A DNA stretch of 59,676 nucleotides, taken from NCBI GenBank assembly GCA_017479865.1, contig JAFVBS010000017.1, positions 1 to 59,676 of the forward strand. Direction: 5' to 3'. Of this stretch, positions 36,637-45,867 are shown one piece after another; positions within the stretch are counted from its first letter, which is position 1; every line of letters begins with the position of its first letter. Source of the DNA: Clostridia bacterium. Its GTDB lineage: Bacteria > Bacillota > Clostridia > TANB77 > CAG-508. Position numbers and translations under genes: made by a program. The notes below the pieces were generated by a model. That model did not search any database, was not told where the DNA came from, and saw only the letters and a program-made list of their open reading frames with translations.

Positions 36637-37123
36637 ATGAGAATACTAGGAATCGACCCACGGATTTGCCATCACAGGCTACAGCGTGATAGATTATATT
36701 GGAAACAGGTTTCAATTAATTACTTCAGGAGCTGTACTTACAAAGGCAGGAGAATCCTTTCCATTAAGACTTTTGAAACTAAATAATGAACTGGAAGAAA
36801 TTATCGATACCTATCACCCAGATGCCATTTCAGTGGAAGAACTATTTTTTAACAACAATGCTAAAACAGCTATTAATGTGGCACAGGCAAGAGGCGTGAT
36901 TTTAGTAGTAGGGTGCCGAAAAGGTATTCCTACTTATGAATATACACCGTTGCAAATTAAACAATCTGTGGTAGGCTATGGAAGAGCAGACAAAATGCAA
37001 GTGCAAAAAATGGTAAAAACCATTTTAAAAGTAGAAAGTCTTCCTAAGTTAGATGATACAACAGATAGCATGGCGGCGGCAATTTGCCATGCCCACTCTG
37101 CAAAATTTGCTGAAAAGCTATAA
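36637..37123 (+). CDS. ruvC: Holliday junction resolvase RuvC with CGGA frameshift site at codon 9
   Basis: RuvC cuts Holliday junctions. The frame opens MRILGIDP, with the first catalytic Asp in IDP, then CGGA at 36661. Read as glycine, the protein continues as GFAITGYSVIDYIG and then through SVEELFF (catalytic Glu), VAQARGVILVVG, YTPLQIKQSVVGYGRADKMQVQ and the C-terminal DDTTDSMAAAICH. That is about 161 residues, complete for the family. In the zero frame translation fails after about 50 unrelated codons. So RuvC depends on a +1 shift at the glycine right after the catalytic Asp. The next gene is holA. Confidence 0.9.
36661..36664 (+). other. CGGA candidate quadruplet codon in ruvC
   Basis: CCA-CGGA-TTT where CCA-GGA-TTT (the conserved IDPGF/L of RuvC) is expected. 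Because it is at codon 9, almost no useful product forms without the shift. Confidence 0.68.
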
Positions 37124-37143
37124 TCTAGAAAAGGAACAATTCA

Positions 37144-38160
37144 ATGAGTGTCTATTTGTTATATGGAGAAGAAACGTATCTTCTTGAGGCAAGATTGAAA
37201 AAAATAAAAAAAGAATTTGGAGAATTGATACAAGGAATTAACTACATTCCTATTGATGAAAGCAATGTGGGAAACTTAATTTCAGATATCGAAACTCCTG
37301 CTTTTGGGTACGCACAAAAACTACTGATTGCACGCAATACAGGATTATTCAAAAAAGAAAAAAAGACGGCAAGCAAAGCAAAAACAACAGCAAAAAAGAC
37401 AAAAATCAAAACAGAAGAAGCACTCCCTTTAACAGAAAAAATTGCCAATTATTTGGCAGCGAATGCAAAAGAATTACAAGATGAAATCACCTTAGTATTT
37501 GTCGAGGAAGAAGCAGAGAAAAACACACTTTATCAAACAATTGAAAAGGTAGGAGAAGTAAAAGAATTTGCATTATTAAAACTTCCTGAATTAGTTACCA
37601 ATTTAAGAAAAGTGGCTGCAGCTTATGAAGTAAACATCGATGACAATGTTGCCAAGTATTTGGTGGAATGTTGTGGTACCAATATGCAAGACCTTATGAA
37701 TGAAATAAGAAAGCTAATTGAATATGTTGGAAAAGGTGTAACAATAAAAAAAGAAGATATAGATAAACTATGCATCAAACAAATTCAAGCAGTCATTTTT
37801 GACTTGACAGACAATTTAGGGAAAAAAGATATTCCAAAAGCATTAAATATTTTAAGCGGATTGGTTGCCAATAAAGAACCATTACAAAAAATATTGGTTA
37901 CGCTATACAATCATTTTAAAAAACTATATATTGTTAAAATAGCTGAAAGCTATCACAAAGACTTAGCGACTGCTATGAATTTGAAACCGAATCAAATGTT
38001 TTTAACAGTGAAATATAAAAACCAAGCAAAATATTTTGAAGAAGCAGAACTTAGAAAAATTATTGAAGAATTGATTGACTTGGATGCCAATTACAAAATA
38101 GGCTTAATTGATTTATCCATTGGCTTAGAAGCAATCCTTTGTCGCTACTGTTCCAAGTAA
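37144..38160 (+). CDS. holA: DNA polymerase III subunit delta
   Basis: HolA opens the sliding clamp within the clamp loader. It has the typical LLYGEETYLLEARLKKIK start, an AFGYAQKLLIARNTGLF strand, an LVFVEEEAEKN segment, and a helical C-terminal collar domain. A Lys/Ala-rich insert (residues about 62-90) is unusual. It lies 20 nt after ruvC. Confidence 0.9.
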   Translation: MSVYLLYGEETYLLEARLKKIKKEFGELIQGINYIPIDESNVGNLISDIETPAFGYAQKLLIARNTGLFKKEKKTASKAKTTAKKTKIKTEEALPLTEKIANYLAANAKELQDEITLVFVEEEAEKNTLYQTIEKVGEVKEFALLKLPELVTNLRKVAAAYEVNIDDNVAKYLVECCGTNMQDLMNEIRKLIEYVGKGVTIKKEDIDKLCIKQIQAVIFDLTDNLGKKDIPKALNILSGLVANKEPLQKILVTLYNHFKKLYIVKIAESYHKDLATAMNLKPNQMFLTVKYKNQAKYFEEAELRKIIEELIDLDANYKIGLIDLSIGLEAILCRYCSK

Positions 38161-38206
38161 ATGACGAAAAGGGAAAGAATTGTTCATTCAGAATGGTGCT
38201 TTTCTC

Positions 38207-38234
38207 TTGACTTTTTTGAAAAGTATAGTATAAT
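38207..38234 (+). promoter_or_regulatory. promoter before the small membrane protein and rpmE
   Basis: TTGACT, 16-bp spacer, TATAAT, 33 bp before the next ATG. Confidence 0.7.
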
Positions 38235-38266
38235 AAATTTATGGAAAACAGAGGGAGGATACAAAC

Positions 38267-38428
38267 ATGGCAGCAAAAATATGGAAAAAGGTATTATTAT
38301 TTGTTTTAATTATTGCTTGTTTATTTAATGTTATTAACAAGCTTGTTCATAAAGCTTCCATGAAAGAAGAAGTATCTGCTTCTGCACAATACGTTATGGA
38401 ACAACAAGAAGCAAACAAACAAAAATAA
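38267..38428 (+). CDS. small single-pass membrane protein, unknown
   Basis: A 53-residue protein starting after GGGAGG. It has a basic start (AAKIWKK), one membrane segment (about 8-24) and a charged, Gln/Lys-rich tail. It is not recognised. Its promoter, ribosome site and codon use suggest it is real. It lies between holA and rpmE. Confidence 0.65.
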   Translation: MAAKIWKKVLLFVLIIACLFNVINKLVHKASMKEEVSASAQYVMEQQEANKQK

Positions 38429-38510
38429 CACTTGCAAATAAAAATAAACTGTGTTATAATTAGTAACAGCGTTTTGATAAAAATAAGGTTAAAGAAGAGG
38501 TGAATACAAA

Positions 38511-38711
38511 ATGAAAGAAGGATTACATCCAAACTATACAGAAGCAACAATTACATGTGCTTGTGGTAATGTAATGAAAACAAATTCAACAAAATCAGAC
38601 ATGAAAGTTGATGTTTGTTCAAATTGCCATCCATTCTGGACAGGAAACTTAAAAAGAGAAACAACAGGTGGTAGAGCAGATAAATTCAAGAAAAAATATG
38701 GAATTCAATAA
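38511..38711 (+). CDS. rpmE: 50S ribosomal protein L31 (zinc-binding type)
   Basis: A 66-residue L31 with the C+ zinc ligands: CAC near residue 16 and CSNCHPFWTG near 36. In bacteria, zinc-binding L31 is replaced by zinc-free L31 when zinc is short. AGAGGTG lies before the ATG. Confidence 0.96.
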   Translation: MKEGLHPNYTEATITCACGNVMKTNSTKSDMKVDVCSNCHPFWTGNLKRETTGGRADKFKKKYGIQ

Positions 38712-38721
38712 AACAAGAAAA

Positions 38722-38752
38722 AATAGTGTGAAGCGGTTCACATTATTTTTTT
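38722..38752 (+). terminator. terminator of rpmE
   Basis: AATAGTGTGAA pairs with TTCACATTATT, followed by a run of Ts. Confidence 0.85.
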
Positions 38753-38820
38753 AGTCTCAAACGCCTATTGCAAAATATAAAAAAATACGATAAAATATGA
38801 GCAAATTGGAGGAATTTAGC

Positions 38821-40302
38821 GTGGAAAAAATTGATATAACAAAACAAGTGGAATGGGCACAAAAAGTAGCAAAAATAAATGAAGGAAAAAACTTAAAATA
38901 TGCTATTTATACCATGGGATGCCAATTGAATGAGAATGACTCGGAAAAACTTTGTGGTATGATGGAAACAATGAATTATTGTAAAACTGAAAAGATAGAA
39001 GAAGCAGATTTAGTTGTTTTTAACACATGCTGTGTGAGAGAAAATGCAGAGGACAAACTATTTGGTAAACTGGGAGAAATTAAAAAGTTTAAAGAAACAA
39101 AAGGAACCATCATTGCCATTGGCGGTTGCATGATGCAAGAAAAACACATTGTAGAAAAATTAAAACAAAGCTATCCATTTGTAGATATCATTTTTGGGAC
39201 TCATACCTTGCATAAATTTGCAGAAGATATTTATCAAATTCTAATCAATCGAAAAAGAATTGAAGACATTTTAGATATTGACGGAGAAGTGATTGAGGGA
39301 CTTCCAATTAAACGAGAAGATAGTGTTAAAGCCTCTGTTACCATCATGAATGGATGCAATAATTTTTGTACTTATTGCATTGTTCCTTATGTAAGAGGAC
39401 GTGAAAGAAGCAGAAGCCCAAGAGACATATTAGATGAAATTCAAGAGCTTAGCAAACAAGGTTACAAAGAAATTATGCTATTAGGACAAAATGTGAATTC
39501 CTATTTAAGAAGTGAAAAAGAAAAAGGAATTCCTTTTGAGAATAACCTGTTGTCGAAACCTTCTGTTTCGTGTCAACAGGGGTATACAAGGAGCAATAGC
39601 GAGTCGGAATATGAAGGAGTGAACTCTTTTGCAACACTGCTCCGTGCCATCAATGAAATTGAAGGAATTGAAAGAATTCGCTTTATTTCCCCCCATCCAA
39701 AGGATTTTACAGATGATGTGATTGAAGCAATTCGTGATTGTGACAAAGTGTGCAAATTTGTTCATTTACCATTACAATCAGGAAGTACGCAGGTATTAAA
39801 CAAAATGAACCGTAAATATACCAAAGAACAATACTTACAGTTGGTAGAAAAAATGAAACAAACTATTCCAAATTTGACACTTTCTACTGACATTATTGTT
39901 GGCTTTCCAGGAGAGACAGAAGAGGATTTTACTGATACTTTGGATGTAGTAAAACAAGTAGGGTTTGAACAAGTATATATGTTTATTTACTCTAAAAGAG
40001 TAGGAACTCCTGGTGCTCAAATGCCAAACCAAGTACCAGAAGCAACCAAGCATGAACGATTTGATAGGCTAAAACGATTAGTCGAAAGTAAAATTGCACA
40101 GCAAAATCAAACCTATGTAGGGACCACTCAAAAAGTACTCATTGAAGGAAAAAGCAAAAACAATGAAAACATGCTAACAGGCAGAACAGATTCGAACAAA
40201 GTTGTTGTTCTAGAAGGTTCAGAAGAACTCATTGGGCAGGTAGTTCCTGTTACCATTGTTTCAGAACATATGTGGTATTTGAAAGGGAGAAAGGAAGTAT
40301 AA
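38821..40302 (+). CDS. miaB: tRNA-2-methylthio-N6-dimethylallyladenosine synthase
   Basis: A radical SAM methylthiotransferase that modifies A37 of tRNAs reading UNN codons. UPF0004 domain (GCQLNENDSEKL, NTCCVRENAE), radical SAM motif CNNFCTYCIVPYVRGRERSR, and a TRAM tail. The GTG at 38821 with GGAGGA at 7-nt spacing is preferred to the ATG at 38797, which lies in the promoter region. About 30 residues between SYLRSEKEKG and EGVNSFATLL are extra compared with the family, and they contain an in-frame palindrome. MutS starts 3 nt after its stop. Confidence 0.93.
   Translation: MEKIDITKQVEWAQKVAKINEGKNLKYAIYTMGCQLNENDSEKLCGMMETMNYCKTEKIEEADLVVFNTCCVRENAEDKLFGKLGEIKKFKETKGTIIAIGGCMMQEKHIVEKLKQSYPFVDIIFGTHTLHKFAEDIYQILINRKRIEDILDIDGEVIEGLPIKREDSVKASVTIMNGCNNFCTYCIVPYVRGRERSRSPRDILDEIQELSKQGYKEIMLLGQNVNSYLRSEKEKGIPFENNLLSKPSVSCQQGYTRSNSESEYEGVNSFATLLRAINEIEGIERIRFISPHPKDFTDDVIEAIRDCDKVCKFVHLPLQSGSTQVLNKMNRKYTKEQYLQLVEKMKQTIPNLTLSTDIIVGFPGETEEDFTDTLDVVKQVGFEQVYMFIYSKRVGTPGAQMPNQVPEATKHERFDRLKRLVESKIAQQNQTYVGTTQKVLIEGKSKNNENMLTGRTDSNKVVVLEGSEELIGQVVPVTIVSEHMWYLKGRKEV
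39546..39580. repeat. in-frame palindrome inserted in miaB
   Basis: CCTGTTG and CGAAAC on the left pair with GTTTCG and CAACAGG on the right around a 5-nt loop, with a small internal bulge. The coding insert lies where MiaB homologues have a short loop, and keeps the frame. Confidence 0.6.
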
Positions 40303-40304
40303 TC

Positions 40305-42920
40305 ATGGCAGAATATTCACCAATGATGCAACACTATTTGGAGAAAAAAGAAGAATATAAAGATTGCATTTTGTTCTATCGTTTAGGCGATTTTTATGAA
40401 ATGTTTTTTGATGATGCCATTACGACATCAAGAGAACTAGAACTTACGCTAACGGGAAAAGACTGCGGACAAGAAGAAAGAGCACCAATGTGTGGCATTC
40501 CTTATCATGCTGCAGAAACCTATATTGCCAAATTAATTGAAAAAGGATACAAAGTAGCTATTTGCGAGCAACTAGAAGATCCAAAGCAAGCCAAAGGAAT
40601 TGTAAAGCGTGATGTTATTCGTGTAGTAACCCCAGGAACGGTCATGGAATCGAACTTGCTAGAAGAAAAGAAAAACAATTATATTATGTCAATTTACAAA
40701 AATGGATTGTTCTATGGTATTAGCGTTTGCGACTTAACCACAGGAGACTTTAGAACCACGCAAATGAAGGAAGATCATAATTTTTCGGCAGTATTAGACG
40801 AAATTTCAAGATACCAACCCGCTGAAATTGTCGTTAATCCAACCATGTATGAGTCTACACAAGAACTTAGTATTATTCGAGAAAGATTCGAAGTATACTT
40901 CTCTTTATTGGCAGAAGAAAATTTTGACACAGACGAAAAATTATTTCAAAACATGTATGAAATTGTGGGAGAAGACAATACTGAAAAAAAGAATATCTCT
41001 AATTCTTTATTTTGTGTAGCTAGTAGCAATGGATTAATCAATTATTTGAAAAACACGCAAAAGAATAATTTGGACTATATTCATAAAATTATTTTTTATA
41101 GTATATCTCATTACATGAATTTAGATGCCAATGCTAGAAGAAACTTGGAAATTACAGAAAAACTAAGAGATAAAAACAAAAAAGGTACTTTACTTTGGGT
41201 ACTGGATAAAACTGCTACTTCCATGGGAGGCAGACTGCTTCGTAGATGGCTTAACGATCCGCTCATTGATGTGGCTACAATCGAGGAACGTTTAGAAGCG
41301 GTTAAAGAATTAAAAGAAAATATCATGTTAAGAGGAGATATCACAGACTCTTTGAAAAAAGTATATGATGTAGAAAGATTAGCAGGAAAAATTTCGTATG
41401 GAAGCGCCAATGCACGAGATTTAATCTCTTTGAAAAATTCAGCAAAACAGCTTCCTGATGTGAAACAAATATTAGCAAATACAAAATCGCCCCTTTTACA
41501 AAAATTGTATCAAGAACTAGATGTATTAGCAGATGTGCATGACATGATTGAAAAATCAATTGTAGAGGACCCACCAATTTTAATCAAAGAGGGTGGCATT
41601 ATCAAACTGGGATATGATGAAGAAATTGACCATTTGAAAAAGGCAACTACAGAGGGAAAAAATTGGGTACTAGAAATTGAAGCAAAAGAGCGTGAGGCGA
41701 CAGGTATTAAAGGCTTAAAAGTAGGTTTTAACAAAGTATTTGGCTATTATATTGAAGTAACAAAATCAAATTTAAATATGGTGCCAGAAGACAGATATAT
41801 TCGTAAGCAAACCCTAACTAATGGGGAACGTTATATCACTGAAGAACTCAAAAAAGTAGAAAATGAAATTTTAGGAGCAGAGGAAAAGGTAGTCACCTTG
41901 GAATATAACGCGTTCTGTGATATTCGAGACCAAATTGAGGCACAAATTGTAAGAGTGCAAAATTCTGCAAGAGTAGTAGCCATTTTAGATGTATTAACTT
42001 CTTTTGCTACTGTAGCAGATGACATGAATTATGTGATGCCAATTGTCGACAATAGTGGTGTGATTGATATAAAAAATGGAAGACATCCTGTCGTAGAGAA
42101 AATACTACCAACTGGTAGCTTTGTAGACAATGATACTTACTTAGACAAAAATACCAATCGTTTAGCCATTATTACAGGACCTAATATGGCAGGAAAATCC
42201 ACCTATATGAGGCAAGTAGCTTTAATTACATTAATGGCACAATGTGGCTCGTTTGTTCCTGCTTCTTATGCAAAAATTGGAGTGGTTGATAAAATTTTCA
42301 CCAGAGTTGGAGCCTCTGACGATTTAAGCATGGGACAAAGTACTTTTATGGTAGAAATGATGGAAGTTGCCACCATTTTAAAAGAGGCAACAGCTAACAG
42401 CTTAGTTATTTTAGATGAAATTGGAAGAGGAACTTCTACTTATGATGGGTTATCTATTGCATGGGCAGTAGCAGAACATATTTGCAATAAAGAAACATGT
42501 GGAGCAAAAACACTATTTGCTACCCATTATCATGAATTAACTTCATTAGAAGATACCATTGAGGGAGTGAAAAACTACTCTATTGCTGTCAAAGAAAAAG
42601 GAGAAGATATTATCTTCTTAAGAAAAATTGTGGCAGGAGGAACGGACGAAAGCTATGGCGTGCATGTGGCAAAACTAGCAGGAGTACCAGCCCCTGTGAC
42701 AAAAAGAGCAAATGAAATTTTAAAATCTATTGAAAGAAAAAATATTTTAACACAAAAAGCTGGGGAAAAGGAAAATAAAAAAGTCACTGCAGGGCAACTA
42801 GATTTGTACAATTATAAATTGGCAGAAATTGCTCATGAGCTAGACAAGGTAGATTTAAATGGTTTAACCCCAATTGAGGCACTCAATACGTTAGTAAACA
42901 TGAAAGAAAAGATGAAGTAA
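40305..42920 (+). CDS. mutS: DNA mismatch repair protein MutS
   Basis: MutS1, 871 residues. Mismatch-binding N-terminus with the FYEMF wedge motif (GDFYEMFFDDA), connector, lever and clamp, then the ATPase: TGPNMAGKSTYMRQVALI, DEIGRGTSTYDGLSIAWA, and ATHYHEL. The start is the ATG 3 nt after the miaB stop, with AAAGGAAG. MutL is not in the window. The frame is intact, in contrast to ruvC and recD2. Confidence 0.97.
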   Translation: MAEYSPMMQHYLEKKEEYKDCILFYRLGDFYEMFFDDAITTSRELELTLTGKDCGQEERAPMCGIPYHAAETYIAKLIEKGYKVAICEQLEDPKQAKGIVKRDVIRVVTPGTVMESNLLEEKKNNYIMSIYKNGLFYGISVCDLTTGDFRTTQMKEDHNFSAVLDEISRYQPAEIVVNPTMYESTQELSIIRERFEVYFSLLAEENFDTDEKLFQNMYEIVGEDNTEKKNISNSLFCVASSNGLINYLKNTQKNNLDYIHKIIFYSISHYMNLDANARRNLEITEKLRDKNKKGTLLWVLDKTATSMGGRLLRRWLNDPLIDVATIEERLEAVKELKENIMLRGDITDSLKKVYDVERLAGKISYGSANARDLISLKNSAKQLPDVKQILANTKSPLLQKLYQELDVLADVHDMIEKSIVEDPPILIKEGGIIKLGYDEEIDHLKKATTEGKNWVLEIEAKEREATGIKGLKVGFNKVFGYYIEVTKSNLNMVPEDRYIRKQTLTNGERYITEELKKVENEILGAEEKVVTLEYNAFCDIRDQIEAQIVRVQNSARVVAILDVLTSFATVADDMNYVMPIVDNSGVIDIKNGRHPVVEKILPTGSFVDNDTYLDKNTNRLAIITGPNMAGKSTYMRQVALITLMAQCGSFVPASYAKIGVVDKIFTRVGASDDLSMGQSTFMVEMMEVATILKEATANSLVILDEIGRGTSTYDGLSIAWAVAEHICNKETCGAKTLFATHYHELTSLEDTIEGVKNYSIAVKEKGEDIIFLRKIVAGGTDESYGVHVAKLAGVPAPVTKRANEILKSIERKNILTQKAGEKENKKVTAGQLDLYNYKLAEIAHELDKVDLNGLTPIEALNTLVNMKEKMK

Positions 42921-43010
42921 AAGATGTCTCGTTTTTAATTTATTTTATAGTCAAGAACATACATATTTTTTAGACTAAAATATAAAAAACAAAATTTAGG
43001 AGAACAAGCT

Positions 43011-45776
43011 ATGAAAGATAAAAATTGGTTTCATGAATCAAAGGAAGATGTATTATCATATTTCCATATAGAAGAAAAACAAGGTTTATCTAGTAATCAG
43101 GTACAAAACAACAGAGAATTATATGGCAGTAATGAATTAACAGCTAAAAAGAAAAAAAGCTTGCTAGTCAAATTTTTAGAACAATTCAAAGATTTCATGA
43201 TCATTATTCTCATTATCGCAGCAATTATTTCAGGAATTGTAGGTTACTATCAGGGTGAAGGCTTTACTGATACTATCATTATTTTAATTGTTGTGATTGT
43301 AAATGCGATTATCGGGGTGGCACAAGAAAACAAAGCTGAAAAATCACTAGAGGCGTTACAAAAGTTAAGCTCTCATGTGGCAAAAGTCATTCGTGATGGA
43401 AAAGTGACAGTTGTTCCTTCCAAGGAATTGGTACCAGGCGATATTGTGGTATTAGATACAGGCGATTATGTGCCGGCAGACTTAAGATTACTAGAAGCGG
43501 TTAACTTAAAGGTACAAGAAGCGTCTTTAACAGGAGAATCTGTTCCTGTTGAAAAACAAACCGAAGCGATTGAACAAGAAACAGTCGGCATTGGTGATAG
43601 AGTCAATATGGTGTTTTCGTCTAGCTTAATTACTTATGGAAGAGGAACCGGGGTAGTAGTTGCTACTGGTATGAACACCGAGGTAGGAAAAATAGCAGGT
43701 ATGATTAATGAGGTAGAAGAAACACAAACTCCTCTACAAGAAAAACTTAATCAATTAGGAAAAACATTAGGAATAGGAGCCATTGTCATTTGCATTGTCA
43801 TTTTTGTCATCGGTTTATGCTATGGTAAAAATGCAATGGACATGTTCATGACAGCAGTAAGTTTAGCAGTAGCAGCCATCCCAGAAGGACTAGCTGCTGT
43901 ATCTACCATTGTACTTGCCATTGGTGTACAAAGAATGGTGAAAAAGCATGCCATTGTGAAAAAACTCCCAGCAGTCGAAACCTTAGGAAGTACCACAGTC
44001 ATTTGCTCCGATAAAACAGGAACGTTAACGCAAAATAAAATGAAGGTAGAAAAAGTATTCTATAGTGGAAAAACGTTCAATTTGCAAGCAATTAATATGG
44101 AACAAGCCACAGAAGAACTAACAAAATTAGTATCCATTAGTATGTTTTGCAATGATACCAAAGTGGGAGAGAATAATACTTTAACAGGGGACCCAACCGA
44201 AACAGCGTTAATTGACATGGCATTTGAATTAGATTTTAATCCACCAATGTTAACACAATATCCTAGAGTGAAGGAAATTCCTTTTGATTCAGACCGTAAA
44301 TTAATGACAACCGTTCATCAGTTGGCAGAAGGAAAATATGCTGTGTATACCAAAGGAGGAGTAGACGAGCTATTAAGGGTATGCAGTAGCTATATGGAAT
44401 CTGGTCAGATTAAAACAGATTTAGAAAATTATAAGCAAACTATTATGGTAGCGAATGAAGCAATGGCGAAAAATGCACTTCGAGTTCTTGCCATGGCATA
44501 TCGAGAAATAGACCATGAACCAACAGAAGAAGAGATGAAAACAATTGAAAACAACTTGACTTATGTTGGTATGGTAGGAATGATTGACCCACCAAGAGAG
44601 GAAGTAAAAGAGGCGGTAGCAAAATGTAAAACAGCAGGTATTAAAACAGTGATGATTACGGGAGACCATAAAATTACAGCGGTTGCCATTGCGAAAACGT
44701 TAGGAATTTTGCAAGAGGAAAGTGAGGCAATTACGGGAGCAGACTTAGAGGCAATGTCTGATGAAGACCTTATTAGAAATATTAGAAATTATAGCGTGTA
44801 TGCTAGAGTATCACCAGAGCATAAAGTGAGAATTGTCAAAGCATGGCAAGCAAATGGCGAAATTGTTGCTATGACAGGAGACGGAGTAAATGATGCACCG
44901 GCATTAAAAACAGCAGATATTGGCTGTGCGATGGGAATAGTAGGAACTGACGTGTCTAAAGAAGCGGCAGATGTCATTTTAACAGATGATAATTTTGCTA
45001 CCATTGTTTCTTCCGTAGAAGAAGGAAGGCGTATTTACGATAACATTTTAAAAGCAATTCAGTTTTTGATTTCAAGCAATGTAGGAGAGGTAATTGTTCT
45101 ATTTTTTGCTATTTTGCTAACACCATTATTCAGTAAATGGTTCAATATTCCAATTGAGCTCATTGTTCCTTTGCTTCCAATTCATATTTTATGGATTAAC
45201 TTAGTCACCGACTCCTTGCCAGCATTAGCTTTAGCGGTGGACCCCGCAGAACAGGATATTATGAACCGCAAACCTTTAAAGCCAAAGCAAGGTGTATTTA
45301 CCAAAGGAATGGTATGGAGAATTGTGTACCAAGGAATTATGATAGGGGCATTAACACTTATCGCTTTTGGCTTAGGGCTTGCCACTTCAGCAGAAAGCCT
45401 GCCAATAGTAGAAATGGTAGAAGCAAATGGGGGAGTCAGAACACTTTCAGAAGCGGAGGTAAAAGTACAAATTGCCCAAACAATGGCATTTACAGTATTA
45501 GCTCTTTCAGAATTAGTACATGTATATAATGTTCGAAATAATCAAAAATCAATTTTCAAAACGGGAATTTTTAACAATCGCAAATTAATTTTAGCAACAA
45601 TTGTTTCAACAGCCTTAATGCTTGTTATTTTATTTGTACCAGCATTAAGAAATCTTTTTAGCGTTCCTGTGCTACCAATACAAAACATCATAGAAATTGT
45701 GATTTTAGTATTTATGCCAATTGTGGTGGTGGAATTGATGAAGCTTTTCAACCTTAATACGACCAAAGAAGAATAA
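43011..45776 (+). CDS. P-type calcium-transporting ATPase
   Basis: A P2-type cation pump of 921 residues. TGESVPVEK, IPEGLAAVSTIVLAIG (with the Glu/Pro of the cation site), the phosphorylation motif CSDKTGTLTQNKM, DPPREEVKEAVAKC, TGDGVNDAPALKTADIG, and C-terminal membrane segments including NLVTDSLPALALAVDP. Most similar in layout to bacterial Ca2+-ATPases (SERCA/PMCA-like). The ATG follows TTAGGAG. Confidence 0.95.
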   Translation: MKDKNWFHESKEDVLSYFHIEEKQGLSSNQVQNNRELYGSNELTAKKKKSLLVKFLEQFKDFMIIILIIAAIISGIVGYYQGEGFTDTIIILIVVIVNAIIGVAQENKAEKSLEALQKLSSHVAKVIRDGKVTVVPSKELVPGDIVVLDTGDYVPADLRLLEAVNLKVQEASLTGESVPVEKQTEAIEQETVGIGDRVNMVFSSSLITYGRGTGVVVATGMNTEVGKIAGMINEVEETQTPLQEKLNQLGKTLGIGAIVICIVIFVIGLCYGKNAMDMFMTAVSLAVAAIPEGLAAVSTIVLAIGVQRMVKKHAIVKKLPAVETLGSTTVICSDKTGTLTQNKMKVEKVFYSGKTFNLQAINMEQATEELTKLVSISMFCNDTKVGENNTLTGDPTETALIDMAFELDFNPPMLTQYPRVKEIPFDSDRKLMTTVHQLAEGKYAVYTKGGVDELLRVCSSYMESGQIKTDLENYKQTIMVANEAMAKNALRVLAMAYREIDHEPTEEEMKTIENNLTYVGMVGMIDPPREEVKEAVAKCKTAGIKTVMITGDHKITAVAIAKTLGILQEESEAITGADLEAMSDEDLIRNIRNYSVYARVSPEHKVRIVKAWQANGEIVAMTGDGVNDAPALKTADIGCAMGIVGTDVSKEAADVILTDDNFATIVSSVEEGRRIYDNILKAIQFLISSNVGEVIVLFFAILLTPLFSKWFNIPIELIVPLLPIHILWINLVTDSLPALALAVDPAEQDIMNRKPLKPKQGVFTKGMVWRIVYQGIMIGALTLIAFGLGLATSAESLPIVEMVEANGGVRTLSEAEVKVQIAQTMAFTVLALSELVHVYNVRNNQKSIFKTGIFNNRKLILATIVSTALMLVILFVPALRNLFSVPVLPIQNIIEIVILVFMPIVVVELMKLFNLNTTKEE

Positions 45777-45867
45777 AATTTAAAAACTTCCTTAAATTGA
45801 CTATTCAATTTTCAAAAAAAGGTGTATACTACTATTTGAAAACAATGTCGATTTAAGGGGTTTTTTT

